Assembly: GCA_050633645.1 (NCBI GenBank)
Contig: JBOEGX010000001.1
Coordinates: 124,001-188,000 of the forward strand
DNA length: 64,000 nt
From: UBA1672 sp050633645
GTDB lineage: Bacteria; Pseudomonadota; Alphaproteobacteria; Micavibrionales; Micavibrionaceae
Direction: 5' to 3'
This document shows positions 1 through 9,188 of this stretch, piece after piece. The position numbers and the translations under genes were made by a program. A model generated the notes under the pieces. It saw nothing but the letters and a program-made list of their open reading frames with translations. It was not told the DNA's origin and did not search any database. Each line of letters opens with the position of its first letter. Position 1 is the stretch's first letter.

Positions 1-2
1 TG

Positions 3-575
3 GAGCGTGAAATTTTATTGGATGGCAATGGGTTTGATGCGCTTACGGGGTTACGTAATGCGAAGTTAGTTGAAAAAGACGTGACGAGGGAGCTTGACCG
101 GCTTGCCCGTCAGGGGCGAAATTTTTGTTTGGCTTTGGTGCGCGTTGATCATTTTAATAAAGTTCAGGCGAGTGTTAGCGATAATGAAATGACGGGGTAT
201 ATCAGGCTTCTTGCGGATTTGATTAAGCTTAGTTTACGTTCTTTCGATGATGCATATTATTTGGATAATGGGGAATATCTTTTGTGCCTTAAACAATCTG
301 AAATATCGGGTGGTATTTCTGCTTTGGAGCGATTAAGAAAAGAATTAGAGCGTCAGGCGATAAAGGTTACTATTGGAACTGACCCTGATGTAGCGATGAG
401 TATGTCTTGTGTAATTGGGGAGCCCGTTGCGGGTGATAAGGCGGATGAGTTGATTGGTAATTTGCGCGAAGATTTGCATTCGAAAAATCAGATTAAAACG
501 GATACTGTCTTACAGTATCATGAGCTTAGTCCTTTGCAGCGCTATGTCCAAGGCGCAGGAGACACCGCAAATTAA
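3..575 (+). CDS. C-terminal part of a degenerate GGDEF-domain protein (5' end outside window)
   Basis: The reading frame is open to the left edge of the window, so this is the tail of a longer gene; a TTG at 18 is an internal codon rather than a convincing start. The visible part begins with the DALTGLRN motif that opens GGDEF (diguanylate cyclase) domains and continues with the usual helix and the LVRVDHFNKV strand. Where the GGDEF signature should stand the sequence reads DNGEY, so the cyclase active site is lost. The domain probably acts as a structural or c-di-GMP/GTP sensing module, not as an enzyme. A PAS histidine kinase starts 26 bases downstream on the same strand, which suggests a shared signalling operon. 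Family assignment is good; substrate and role are unknown. Confidence 0.7.
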   Translation, partial: EREILLDGNGFDALTGLRNAKLVEKDVTRELDRLARQGRNFCLALVRVDHFNKVQASVSDNEMTGYIRLLADLIKLSLRSFDDAYYLDNGEYLLCLKQSEISGGISALERLRKELERQAIKVTIGTDPDVAMSMSCVIGEPVAGDKADELIGNLREDLHSKNQIKTDTVLQYHELSPLQRYVQGAGDTAN

Positions 576-601
576 TTCAAATTTAGTTGGGTGAAGTTAT
601 A

Positions 602-2104
602 ATGTCCGAAATGGATTTATCCGTCTTATTCAAGAAGATGCCTATTCCGCGCATTGTTTTTGGCGTGTCAGAAGGTAAAGTTGGCAATGTTCTTAAAATT
701 AATGATCTTGCCTTGAGATATCTAAATTGCCAAGAGGATGCGGTTGTTGGTTTTTCCCTTAAAAATTTTATGGATGTTGAAAATGCACGGCATTTTGAGC
801 AGTCAATCAAGGTTTGTTTATCACGTAAACGGACAGTGACAATGAAGGCGTTGCCAACAATTGCGGGTGGTCTTAAGGTTTACGGGTTTTGGGTTAGCCC
901 TGTCACTGATGATAATGGCAATGTTACGTGCATTGATGTTCTTGGGCAGCTTGATGTACGGGATCAATCTATATTGCAGAGAGAACGTGATGATGCGATT
1001 TCTTTGTTGGCATCTGTCTTTGATGTGAGTGAGATTGGTATCATTGTTACAAATGAACACGGTAACATTATTCGTGTTAATGATAGTTTTATCAGGACAT
1101 ATGGTTGGGCGCGTGATGAGCTTGTTAATGATAGTTTTATTAATATTGTTGCGGAAGATGAAAAAGAAAAAACACGCATTAATCACAAGAAATTTATCAG
1201 TGTTGGTGTGCGTAGTACGGGGGAAGTTAAAATTCAGCGCCGAGATGGTGGCATTGCCAATGTATTGTTTACTTCGGCTACGCTTAGTTTGAGTCAAAAT
1301 CGAAAATTTTTGATTACTACAGTTATGGATATTACTTTGCGAAAACAGATGGAGCTTTCATTGCGTTTGGCAAAGGAGCAAGCAGATACAGCGAATAGGT
1401 CAAAGTCAACTTTTCTGGCGAATATGAGCCATGAACTTCGGACTCCGCTTAATGCGATTATCGGTTTTTCAGAGCTTATGATCAAGGCTACATTTGGTAA
1501 AATTGAGAATGAAAAGTATTGCGAATATATGGATGACATTCATATGAGTGCAGAACATTTGCTAGGCATTATTAATGAAGTTCTTGATATGTCGAAAATT
1601 GAGGCAGGTAAATTGGAGCTTCAGGAGGAAATTTTTGATCTTAAAGATTTAATTGTTTCTGTTTGCCGGATGACAACTTCACGCGTGTTTGCAAGTAATA
1701 TTAATATAGTTAGAGATATTGAAGACGGTTTGCCTAATGTGTATGCCGATTACCGATTGATCAGGCAGGTGATTATTAATTTAATCAGTAATGCTATTAA
1801 ATTTTCTAGTGCGGGGGCTGATATCAAGCTGACTGCGGGGATATGTGGTTATGGAGTGAAGATTAGTGTTATTGATCAGGGTGTTGGAATTAGTAAAGAT
1901 AAAATTGAGCAAGCATTGGAACCTTTTGGTCAGGTGTCTGACAGCCCTGAACGTCGTGATAATACAAATCAGGGTACGGGGCTTGGTTTACCTTTGGCTA
2001 AGGCTATGGTTGAAATGCATGGTGGTGATTTCTTTATTGAATCAGTGTTGGGTGAAGGGACGACGGTGTCTATGGTTCTTCCTAAAAGTAGGCTTGTTGA
2101 ATAA
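602..2104 (+). CDS. PAS-PAS sensor histidine kinase
   Basis: The 500-residue protein has no obvious membrane segments, so it is probably a cytoplasmic sensor kinase. Two PAS-like regions cover roughly residues 10-115 and 130-250. A HisKA domain follows with the motif SHELRTP (phospho-acceptor His near 277), then an HATPase_c domain with the N box (around 397), DQGVG (G1, about 426) and GTGLGL (G2, about 459). No receiver domain is fused, so it should phosphorylate a separate response regulator, which is not adjacent. ATG at 602 is chosen over an in-frame TTG at 587 because it sits at a normal distance from the upstream stop and is an ATG. The ligand of the PAS domains cannot be read from the sequence. 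Confidence 0.9.
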   Translation: MSEMDLSVLFKKMPIPRIVFGVSEGKVGNVLKINDLALRYLNCQEDAVVGFSLKNFMDVENARHFEQSIKVCLSRKRTVTMKALPTIAGGLKVYGFWVSPVTDDNGNVTCIDVLGQLDVRDQSILQRERDDAISLLASVFDVSEIGIIVTNEHGNIIRVNDSFIRTYGWARDELVNDSFINIVAEDEKEKTRINHKKFISVGVRSTGEVKIQRRDGGIANVLFTSATLSLSQNRKFLITTVMDITLRKQMELSLRLAKEQADTANRSKSTFLANMSHELRTPLNAIIGFSELMIKATFGKIENEKYCEYMDDIHMSAEHLLGIINEVLDMSKIEAGKLELQEEIFDLKDLIVSVCRMTTSRVFASNINIVRDIEDGLPNVYADYRLIRQVIINLISNAIKFSSAGADIKLTAGICGYGVKISVIDQGVGISKDKIEQALEPFGQVSDSPERRDNTNQGTGLGLPLAKAMVEMHGGDFFIESVLGEGTTVSMVLPKSRLVE

Positions 2105-2109
2105 TTGAC

Positions 2110-2137
2110 TTGATTATTGTTGCTTCGCGCATAGAAT
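2110..2137 (+). promoter_or_regulatory. Putative sigma-70 promoter for the fur-family gene
   Basis: TTGATT (2110-2115) and TAGAAT (2132-2137) are separated by 16 bases and lie 27 bases before the ATG at 2165. An AAGGAG ribosome binding site sits just before that ATG. Assigned by pattern only. Confidence 0.4.
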
Positions 2138-2164
2138 GGGGCATGAATTTTCAAGGAGTTTATT

Positions 2165-2569
2165 ATGTCTGATTTGGAACAGCGTTGTGCTGAGGCGGGG
2201 CTGAAAATGACGGGGCCGCGTAAGATAATTTTGCAGGTTTTGGGGCAGGCGGAGGATCACCCATCCGTTGAAGATCTTTATGAGCGCGCACGAGAAATTG
2301 ATTCTTCTGTTAGTATTGCGACTGTATATAGAACGCTTAGTTTACTTGATGAGCTTGATCTTGTTATTCGTCATGAATTTCAGGAAGGATATTCACGATA
2401 CGAGGTGAATGATGATCACCACCATCACCTTGTTGATTTGGAGACAGGGGCGGTTATTGAATTTCAAAATGATGAGCTTGAAAAAATAAAAGAGAAAATA
2501 GCACGAGAGCTTGGCTATGAATTGGTTGATCACCGCCTTGAATTATATGGTAAAAAGTTGAAGAAGTGA
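2165..2569 (+). CDS. fur: Fur-family metalloregulator
   Basis: The 134-residue protein matches Fur throughout. It has an N-terminal winged helix (SIATVYRTL recognition-helix region, about 49-58), the EFQEGYSRYE hinge and the metal-binding HHHH run at 85-88. It ends with the LYGKK motif typical of Fur. The two CxxC pairs that bind structural zinc in gamma-proteobacterial Fur are absent: DLETG stands where C-x2-C is expected. This is common in alphaproteobacterial Fur/Mur proteins, so iron or manganese could be the co-repressor. An Irr identity is less likely because the heme-regulatory motif is not seen. The gene has a strong ribosome binding site and overlaps the next gene (TGATG). Confidence 0.88.
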   Translation: MSDLEQRCAEAGLKMTGPRKIILQVLGQAEDHPSVEDLYERAREIDSSVSIATVYRTLSLLDELDLVIRHEFQEGYSRYEVNDDHHHHLVDLETGAVIEFQNDELEKIKEKIARELGYELVDHRLELYGKKLKK

Positions 2570-2793
2570 TGTCTTGTAATCTTCCTATTGAAAAAGGTGT
2601 TCGTGAGGCCGCTGATTGTAAATGCTATAATGCCGTGATGAAGGCGTATAGCGGTATGGTTTCAGTTGGGGAATCTGATCAAGTTGCGCGAGACGTTGCT
2701 ATTACAGTTTATTCTTATCATCACCCTGAAGATACAAAAGCCAATCAGGCGTTGACCGTTGATCGTTGGGTTCATGAAGGGCATTTGCATTAA
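2569..2793 (+). CDS. Small conserved-looking hypothetical protein
   Basis: This 74-residue ORF starts inside the fur stop codon (TGATG), so it is probably translationally coupled to fur; an in-frame GTG at 2566 is an alternative start. It contains two cysteines close together (DCKC) and a histidine-rich C-terminus (YHHPED, VHEGHLH), which could bind metal, but no known domain is recognised. It is followed by a DUF1491 gene after 2 bases, so fur, this gene and the DUF1491 gene look like one transcription unit. Function unknown. Confidence 0.65.
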   Translation: MSCNLPIEKGVREAADCKCYNAVMKAYSGMVSVGESDQVARDVAITVYSYHHPEDTKANQALTVDRWVHEGHLH

Positions 2794-2795
2794 TT

Positions 2796-3146
2796 ATGTT
2801 TGATGATGAGGCGGAAGCGCGTCTGCCAGTGCATTTATGGATTGACGCACAGCTTGCGCCGTTGAATGCGAAGGGTGTTTTTTATTACATCCAGCAACGC
2901 GGTGAAAAAAATTCAGGTGTCATTCTTTTAAAGCTTAATGGCTTGGGGGGGGAGTGTAAGCTTTTGATACAGCAACGTGATTTAGACGGGGATATGGGCT
3001 GGATGAATGCTTTGCGTAAAGATATGGTGGATGAGCGCGATGTTGATGCCTATATTCAACGTTCTGTCTTGCGTGACCCCGATTTGTGGGTTATTGAAAT
3101 TGAGGATCGGGATATGAGTAACCCGTTCGAAGGTAAAATGATTTAA
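2796..3146 (+). CDS. DUF1491 family protein
   Basis: The 116-residue soluble protein ends with the DPDLWVIEIED block that is characteristic of DUF1491, a small family known almost only from alphaproteobacteria. No catalytic motif is visible and the family has no established function. It begins 2 bases after the preceding small gene, in the fur transcription unit. Confidence 0.75.
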   Translation: MFDDEAEARLPVHLWIDAQLAPLNAKGVFYYIQQRGEKNSGVILLKLNGLGGECKLLIQQRDLDGDMGWMNALRKDMVDERDVDAYIQRSVLRDPDLWVIEIEDRDMSNPFEGKMI

Positions 3147-3164
3147 TACTTGAAAGGTTTAATT

Positions 3165-3293
3165 ATGAAAAAGTTTATTTTGATTGCTTGTTTTGCGTTT
3201 GTTGGTGTTTCTTTGGGGGCGTGTTCGTCTACATTGGATGGCGCGGGCCGTGACATTTCAAAAGCTGGCGAAAAAATTTCTGATACTTTTTAA
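3165..3293 (+). CDS. Entericidin EcnA/B-like small lipoprotein
   Basis: This 42-residue ORF has a lipoprotein signal peptide with lipobox SLGAC (lipidated Cys at 20). It is followed by the entericidin pattern of a short amphipathic stretch with GAGRDISKAGEKI. Entericidins are tiny membrane-attached lipoproteins; in E. coli EcnA/EcnB act as an antidote/toxin pair, but in alphaproteobacteria single copies are common and their role is unclear. A ribosome binding site (GAAAGG) precedes the ATG. prfC starts 22 bases downstream. Confidence 0.8.
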   Translation: MKKFILIACFAFVGVSLGACSSTLDGAGRDISKAGEKISDTF

Positions 3294-3315
3294 TTAACAT
3301 TTTAGGCTTTTTCTC

Positions 3316-4890
3316 GTGTCTTTTTCTGAAATAATTAAACACCGTCGTACATTCGGCATTATCTCTCACCCGGATGCGGGGAAGACGACCTTGACTGAGA
3401 AGCTGTTGCTTTTTGGGGGGGCGATTGAAATGGCGGGTGCGGTGAAGGCCAAGGGTGATCGCCGCCGTGCGCGTTCTGATTGGATGAAGGTTGAGCAAGA
3501 GCGCGGGATTTCTGTTGCCTCATCTGTGATGACCTTTGTGCATGGTGGTATTACCTATAACCTGCTTGATACGCCGGGGCATGAGGATTTTTCCGAAGAT
3601 ACGTATCGTACCCTCACGGCCGTGGATAGTGCTATTATGGTGCTTGATTGTGCGAAGGGAATTGAGACGCAGACGCTCAAGCTGTTCGAAGTTTGTCGTT
3701 TGCGTGATATTCCGATTATTACCTTTATCAATAAAATGGATCGTGATGGTCAAGACCCGTTTGACTTGCTTGATGAGGTTGAGCAAAAGCTTGCGCTTGA
3801 GATTGTCCCCGCCAGTTGGCCGATTGGTATGGGGCGCGATTTTAAGGGGTGTTATAATCTACTTGAGGATAAGCTTGTTTTGTTTGAGCGCACCAAGGGT
3901 GATGCGTTGACGCAGGCGGTTGAATGTTCTGGCTTAAATGATTCAAAAATTGATGAACTTCTTTCTGCTGATGAGGCATCAAAGCTTCGTGAGGAAGTGG
4001 AGATGGTACGCGGCGTGTTTCCTGCATTTGATTTGGATCGTTTTTTAAGTGGTGGAATGACGCCTGTGTTTTTTGGTTCTGCTGTGAATAATTTTGGTGT
4101 GCGTGAATTACTTGGTGGTTTGGCGAAATTTGCGCCGTCTCCGCGTGTGCAGATTACTGATGGGCGTGAGATTAAGGCGGATGAGCCGAAGGTGAGTGCT
4201 TTTGTGTTTAAAATTCAGGCAAATATGGATCCAAAGCACCGTGACCGTATTGCCTTTACGCGCATTTGTTCGGGGAAGTTCCGTAAGGGGATGAAGCTCA
4301 AGCATGTGCGCTCAGGTAAGATGCTTACCATTCATTCGCCGCAGCTCTTTTTGGCGCAGGATCGTGAGGTTGCGGAGGAAGCATTCGCAGGAGATATTAT
4401 TGGTTTACCTAATTATGGTGGCTTGCGCATTGGTGATGCCTTGACGGAGGGCGAAGACCTTGTATTTACAGGGATCCCGAGTTTTGCGCCCGAATATATG
4501 CAGCGCGCGCGCGCGGAAGATCCGCTTAAAGCTAAGCATTTGGGTAAGGCGTTGGAGCAGCTCGCCGAGGAGGGCGCGGCCCGGGTGTTTAAGCCTTATA
4601 GTGATCCTGATTGGGTTGTGGGCGTTGTTGGGCCATTGCAATTTGACGTGTTAAAAGACCGCATCCGCAGTGAGTATGAGATTCCCGTGAAGTTTGAGGC
4701 GACAAGTCTTTATACGGCGCGGTGGTTATCTTGCGATGATGCGAATGTGCTTAAGAAATTTATTGATACCAATCAAACTGCGATTGCATTGGATCATGAT
4801 GGTGATCCTGTGTTTATGGCGCGTAATGCGTGGCATCTTCAGGACGCGGAAGATAAGCATACAGATGTTAAATTTTCTGCGACGAAATAA
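3316..4890 (+). CDS. prfC: Peptide chain release factor 3 (RF3)
   Basis: RF3 is the GTPase that removes RF1/RF2 from the ribosome after termination. The 524-residue protein has the usual bacterial length. It starts with the typical RF3 N-terminus (IIKHRRTFGIISHPDAGKTT), including the G1 P-loop DAGKTT, and later carries DTPGHEDF (G3) and NKMD (G4), then the domain II and III regions. The start is a GTG at 3316 with only a weak ribosome binding site; the N-terminal alignment to the family supports it. It is convergent with the next gene, with 8 bases between the stops. Confidence 0.96.
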   Translation: MSFSEIIKHRRTFGIISHPDAGKTTLTEKLLLFGGAIEMAGAVKAKGDRRRARSDWMKVEQERGISVASSVMTFVHGGITYNLLDTPGHEDFSEDTYRTLTAVDSAIMVLDCAKGIETQTLKLFEVCRLRDIPIITFINKMDRDGQDPFDLLDEVEQKLALEIVPASWPIGMGRDFKGCYNLLEDKLVLFERTKGDALTQAVECSGLNDSKIDELLSADEASKLREEVEMVRGVFPAFDLDRFLSGGMTPVFFGSAVNNFGVRELLGGLAKFAPSPRVQITDGREIKADEPKVSAFVFKIQANMDPKHRDRIAFTRICSGKFRKGMKLKHVRSGKMLTIHSPQLFLAQDREVAEEAFAGDIIGLPNYGGLRIGDALTEGEDLVFTGIPSFAPEYMQRARAEDPLKAKHLGKALEQLAEEGAARVFKPYSDPDWVVGVVGPLQFDVLKDRIRSEYEIPVKFEATSLYTARWLSCDDANVLKKFIDTNQTAIALDHDGDPVFMARNAWHLQDAEDKHTDVKFSATK

Positions 4891-4898
4891 AGAGCCTA

Positions 4899-7124
4899 TT
4901 ATTCTGTTTCTTTATTTTTAGGTAATCGCATTTTGCGCGTTTTGTTGTTTAAAACACTTACTATATTTGAATATTTATCTGTCCAAAGCTTCACGCCCTC
5001 ACGTTTTGTTGTGTTTGTCCATTCATTGTTGCGTAAGTATTCAATAATTTGCGGGTTTTTAGATAGAACAAAGAAATGTGCATCGTATGATTTTATACCA
5101 GTATCACCGATGATTCTGCCTCTGGTTGCTTTGGCGATGGATGGTATGCCAAGTGCGTCTGATGCGTTTGATAGTACAGGTTCCAGGTCAAGATAACGGT
5201 TGGTGATGTTAAACACTAATGCGCCGCTTGGTTTGAGTTTTGTTTGGTAAATTTCTATAGCTTCTTTTGTGAGGATGTGGATTGGCACGTTATCCGAGCT
5301 GAATGCATCAAGCAAAATAAGGTCGTATATTTCATTATCTTTTTCTTCAACTTTCAAGCGTCCATCACCGAGAATAATGTTATATGGGCTGCCGCAATCG
5401 GATAGATATGTGAAATACTGTTCATTTTCGGCGAGATCGGCAATTTCTTTGTCGATTTCATAGAAGTCAAAATGACGCTCATCTTTTTGATAGCATGCAG
5501 CGACACCAATGCCGAGGCCAAGAACAGCCATATTCTGATTGCCTTCGAGTGCGTCAAAATAATTGTACACATCTGTAAGTGGGCTTGAAGGGCTATAATA
5601 TGAGAGCTTGGTGAGTTTGTGTTCTTCTGCAATGGGTTGTGTTCCGTGATTGGTTGTGCCATGCAGTAAAATACGTTGTCCATTGGTATTGACCAGACGT
5701 ATTACACCGAAGAAATTTCGATCTTGATGTACGATTTTACCATGTGGAAGTAACCCTAATGGTAAATAAAGTTGTGGTGCAAGGAGTGGGATAGCACAAG
5801 CCAGTGCAAACGCCCAACGGGTTTTTATCAAGGTCGCTAAAGTTAAAATGAATACAGCAACGCTGAGCCATGCGGCGTTTCCACCAATAAAGGCGGGGGC
5901 AATGCCGCAGGCGACTGCGATTGCGGTTATCAGGGCGGTTATAGGGAGTCCAAAACCTGTGGTTTTTTCTCTGTTTGCGAATCTTAGCATGAGGGCTGCG
6001 CCGATTAATATTTGATATTCTATTGGAATGATAAAATATTGAGGAACGATGATGGCGCTAAAAAATCCGCCGATTGCCCCTCCTAATGACATGATGAGGT
6101 AAAACTCGGTTAAGTGTTTTGCACTTGGTTTTGAATTTGATAGCTCTGAATGGCACGATAATGCGGCGAAGAAGAAGAGTGTTAAATGCAGTCCGATGAG
6201 TGCGAATGGGGATGATTTTAGTTCTTCATCAAAAAGAATTTGAGAAATAAGAACCAAGAACATAAGGCCAGCGAAGATGTAATGGCTTTGTGTGGCGGTA
6301 ATAATTGGTTTTCTTGAAAATACGATAATAAACGTACCAATATACAAGGCGAGGGGCATGACCCATAATAGTGGTACTGACGCGATATCGGTTGTTATAT
6401 GTGTTGTTACGCCGAGCATTAGGGAGGATGGTACAAGTGATAAGGCGACCCATTTCAGGCGGAGTGAGCCTGTTATTTCTTTGTCTGATGTGTCAATAAT
6501 GATTTCAGTTTTTTTGATTTTAGTGTTGTATTGCCATACGCTCGCAGCCGCAATGATGGTCATAATTATAAGAGCAAGATAACCAAACATCCATGCTGTG
6601 CTTTGGCTGTCGATTGCGAGCATTGGCTCGATTAGGATGGGATAAAGCAGCAGGGCGGACATTGAGCCAAGATTGCTTGCGCCATATAGAAAATAGGGGT
6701 TATCTGCATCTTTGTGGGGGGATGTTGAAAACCACCTTTGGAACATGGGGGCAGAGCCAGAAACAATAAAGAAAGGTCCGCCAACTGTTATCGCCATAAG
6801 GGAAAGTTGCCAAAAAGTTGGGTCTGTACCATCGGGGGGTGTCCATCCATCAGGGATGGCGATGGGTAGAACGATTGTAAATATGGCTAAGAGAATGACA
6901 TGCAGTATAGCTTGGGTACGTACGCCTAAAAAGGCGGTGGTTGCGTGCGCATAAGCATAGCCACCGAGCAAGCATATTTGGAAAAATAGCATAGCGGTAT
7001 TCCATACTTGCGGAGCGCCGCCAAGCATGGGGAGAATCATTTTTGAATACATGGGTTGAACGGTGAATAGCAAAATTGCGCTTAAAAGCAGTGTGACGGA
7101 GTAAATTGGTATGTATAATTTCAT
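4899..7124 (-). CDS. Membrane protein with C-terminal spermidine synthase-like domain
   Basis: The 741-residue protein is a fusion. Residues 1 to about 470 form many hydrophobic membrane segments, opening with the family pattern of VQPM, KM, LPMLGG and VWNTAMLFFQ. The C-terminal third is a soluble Rossmann methyltransferase fold of the spermidine synthase type, with GLGIGVAA as nucleotide-binding loop, YEID as the acidic strand end and DAFSSDNVPIHILTKEA after the fold centre. Members of this fused transporter/spermidine-synthase family are widespread. Whether they make polyamines is unproven; aminopropyl transfer is an inference from the fold. It is transcribed alone, convergent with prfC, and its start faces the SUF regulator across 157 bases. 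Confidence 0.85.
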   Translation of the reverse strand: MKLYIPIYSVTLLLSAILLFTVQPMYSKMILPMLGGAPQVWNTAMLFFQICLLGGYAYAHATTAFLGVRTQAILHVILLAIFTIVLPIAIPDGWTPPDGTDPTFWQLSLMAITVGGPFFIVSGSAPMFQRWFSTSPHKDADNPYFLYGASNLGSMSALLLYPILIEPMLAIDSQSTAWMFGYLALIIMTIIAAASVWQYNTKIKKTEIIIDTSDKEITGSLRLKWVALSLVPSSLMLGVTTHITTDIASVPLLWVMPLALYIGTFIIVFSRKPIITATQSHYIFAGLMFLVLISQILFDEELKSSPFALIGLHLTLFFFAALSCHSELSNSKPSAKHLTEFYLIMSLGGAIGGFFSAIIVPQYFIIPIEYQILIGAALMLRFANREKTTGFGLPITALITAIAVACGIAPAFIGGNAAWLSVAVFILTLATLIKTRWAFALACAIPLLAPQLYLPLGLLPHGKIVHQDRNFFGVIRLVNTNGQRILLHGTTNHGTQPIAEEHKLTKLSYYSPSSPLTDVYNYFDALEGNQNMAVLGLGIGVAACYQKDERHFDFYEIDKEIADLAENEQYFTYLSDCGSPYNIILGDGRLKVEEKDNEIYDLILLDAFSSDNVPIHILTKEAIEIYQTKLKPSGALVFNITNRYLDLEPVLSNASDALGIPSIAKATRGRIIGDTGIKSYDAHFFVLSKNPQIIEYLRNNEWTNTTKREGVKLWTDKYSNIVSVLNNKTRKMRLPKNKETE

Positions 7125-7252
7125 GCTATCTTGTGCCTTTTAAAATTTCGGAGAGTATATATGTAAGTGCGCCACATTTCGAACAAAATTTTATTTTTTT
7201 GTGTGATGCTATGATTTTGCGGTTGAATTATATGCTTATAAATGAGAAAAGA

Positions 7253-7267
7253 GTACGAATTTTGTAC
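7253..7267 (+). promoter_or_regulatory. Palindromic candidate operator before the SUF regulator
   Basis: The 15-base element GTACGAATTTTGTAC has 7-base arms with one mismatch and ends 14 bases before the ATG of the Rrf2 gene. A TATAAAT (7237-7243) just upstream could be the -10 box, which would put the palindrome at the start of the transcript. The position suits autoregulation by the Rrf2 protein, but no binding is proven. Confidence 0.4.
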
Positions 7268-7281
7268 CCTATGGATTTCTT

Positions 7282-7713
7282 ATGATCAGAATATCGAAAT
7301 TGGCGGATTATGCGGTCGTTATATTAGTAGAGATGGCGAAATATGATGATAAGCTTGTCAGTGCATCAGCGTTGGCGGTGAATGTATGTTTGCCAGAGCC
7401 AACAGTGTCCAAGATTTTGAAATTATTGGTGCGTGGCGGGGCGGTGTCATCTGTGCGTGGAAGTAATGGTGGGTATAAGCTGTCTCGTTTGTCTTTTGAT
7501 ATCACTATAGAGGATATTATTACGGCGGTTGACGGGCCGATTGGAATTACGTCTTGTGCGGATGGGATTGCGCCTGATTGTAGTTTGGGGGAAAGTTGTT
7601 CTGTACGTGGGCGATGGGATGATGTAAATACGGCCATTCGCGGCGCGTTAAGTGATGTGAGTTTGGCCGATATGATTGCGAAAAAGAATAGATTTAAGGA
7701 AGAGGCAGCGTAA
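7282..7713 (+). CDS. Rrf2-family regulator of the SUF operon
   Basis: The 143-residue protein is a winged-helix Rrf2 regulator of the type that heads SUF operons (SufR-like/IscR-like). The HTH lies in residues 25-70 and ends with the GSNGGYKL wing typical of Rrf2. Three cysteines at 92, 100 and 106 occupy the place where IscR binds its iron-sulfur cluster, so it probably senses cluster status and controls the operon. A further cysteine lies at 36. Its stop overlaps the sufB start by one base, which shows direct operon membership. Confidence 0.92.
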   Translation: MIRISKLADYAVVILVEMAKYDDKLVSASALAVNVCLPEPTVSKILKLLVRGGAVSSVRGSNGGYKLSRLSFDITIEDIITAVDGPIGITSCADGIAPDCSLGESCSVRGRWDDVNTAIRGALSDVSLADMIAKKNRFKEEAA

Positions 7714-9188
7714 TGGCGGCAACCGAAGAAACCATCAAAACAGTTGAGGAAATGGCGGGAAAATATTCCGCAGGATTTGTGACGGATATTGAGAGTGATA
7801 AGGCGCCAAAGGGTTTGAGTGAGGATACGGTTCGGTTTATCTCTGCTAAAAAAGGTGAGCCGGAATGGATGCTGGAAAAGCGTTTGAAGGCGTATAAGCA
7901 TTGGCTTAAGATGCCAGAGCCGAAATGGGCGAAGGTTGATTTTCCGGAAATTGATTATCAGGATAGCTATTATTACGCCGCGCCGAAATCGATGGATGAT
8001 ATGCCAGAGTCTTTGGATGATGTCGATCCTGCGCTGCTTGATACCTATGCGAAGCTTGGCATTCCATTGCGGGAGCAAGAGATACTGGCTGGCGTGAAAA
8101 ACCGTACACCTGTGGCAGTGGATGCGGTGTTTGACTCGGTGTCGGTTGCAACGACGTTTAAGGCTGAACTTGCGAAACATGGTGTTATCTTTTGCTCTAT
8201 CTCGGACGCTATCCGTGAGCATCCTGATCTGATTAAGAAATATATGGGCAGCGTTGTTCCACATTCGGATAACAAGCATGCGTGTTTGAATAGCGCCGTA
8301 TTTACCGACGGCTCATTTGTTTACATCCCGCCTAATACGCGTTGCCCGATGGAACTTTCGACCTATTTCCGTATCAATGAGCTGAACACAGGGCAGTTCG
8401 AACGCACTTTGATTATCGCGGATAAGGGGTCGTATGTGTCCTATCTTGAGGGGTGCACCGCGCCGATGCGTGATGAAAATCAACTTCATGCGGCGATTGT
8501 AGAATTGATCGCACATGAGGATGCGGAAATTAAATATTCAACCGTGCAAAACTGGTATCCGGGTGATGCCGAAACGGGCAAAGGCGGGATTTATAATTTC
8601 GTGACGAAACGCGGCCTGTGTGAAGGCGCACGCTCTAAGATTAGCTGGACGCAGGTGGAAACAGGCTCCGCGATTACTTGGAAATATCCGTCTTGTATTT
8701 TAAAGGGTGATGGGTCGCAGGGTGAGTTTTACTCTGTTGCAATTACCAATGGTCGGCAACAGGCGGATACGGGTACGAAGATGATTCATATCGGGAAGAA
8801 CACAAAGAGCCGCATTATCTCTAAGGGGATTAGTGCGGGGAAAAGCGATAACACCTATCGCGGTGTGGTGAAGATTATGCCGAACGCGGAGGGCGCGAAG
8901 AATTTCACCGTGTGTGATAGCTTGTTGATTGGCGATCAATGTGGCGCGCATACTGTGCCATATATTGAGAGCCGCAATAATACTGCGTCTTTGGGGCATG
9001 AGGCGACGACGAGTAAGATTTCCGAAGATCAGTTGTTCTATTGCATGCAACGCGGCTTGAGTGAGGAGGAAGCGATTGCGCTTATTGTGAATGGTTTTGC
9101 CCGCGAAGTGATGCAGCATTTGCCAATGGAATTCGCGGTTGAGGCGCAGAAATTGGTGGGTATTAGCTTGGAGGGGAGCGTTGGGTGA
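7713..9188 (+). CDS. sufB: Fe-S cluster assembly scaffold SufB
   Basis: SufB is the scaffold subunit of the SufBCD complex on which iron-sulfur clusters are built. The 491-residue length and block structure fit the family, including SYLEGCTAP, the NWYPGD motif and the C-terminal CDSLLIGDQCGAHTVPYIE region. That region holds conserved cysteines and the acidic residue used for cluster assembly. It begins inside the stop codon of the Rrf2 gene and ends inside the start of a small membrane-protein gene, so it is tightly coupled on both sides. The middle part is visibly more GC-rich than the small genes that follow. Confidence 0.97.
   Translation: MAATEETIKTVEEMAGKYSAGFVTDIESDKAPKGLSEDTVRFISAKKGEPEWMLEKRLKAYKHWLKMPEPKWAKVDFPEIDYQDSYYYAAPKSMDDMPESLDDVDPALLDTYAKLGIPLREQEILAGVKNRTPVAVDAVFDSVSVATTFKAELAKHGVIFCSISDAIREHPDLIKKYMGSVVPHSDNKHACLNSAVFTDGSFVYIPPNTRCPMELSTYFRINELNTGQFERTLIIADKGSYVSYLEGCTAPMRDENQLHAAIVELIAHEDAEIKYSTVQNWYPGDAETGKGGIYNFVTKRGLCEGARSKISWTQVETGSAITWKYPSCILKGDGSQGEFYSVAITNGRQQADTGTKMIHIGKNTKSRIISKGISAGKSDNTYRGVVKIMPNAEGAKNFTVCDSLLIGDQCGAHTVPYIESRNNTASLGHEATTSKISEDQLFYCMQRGLSEEEAIALIVNGFAREVMQHLPMEFAVEAQKLVGISLEGSVG

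Noticed and set aside
821..1297. 158-codon minus-strand ORF.
   Set aside because: Shadow of the histidine kinase gene; no start signal or domain.
7308..8279. 323-codon open frame on the minus strand.
   Set aside because: It lies opposite the SUF regulator and sufB and has a composition expected of an antisense shadow.
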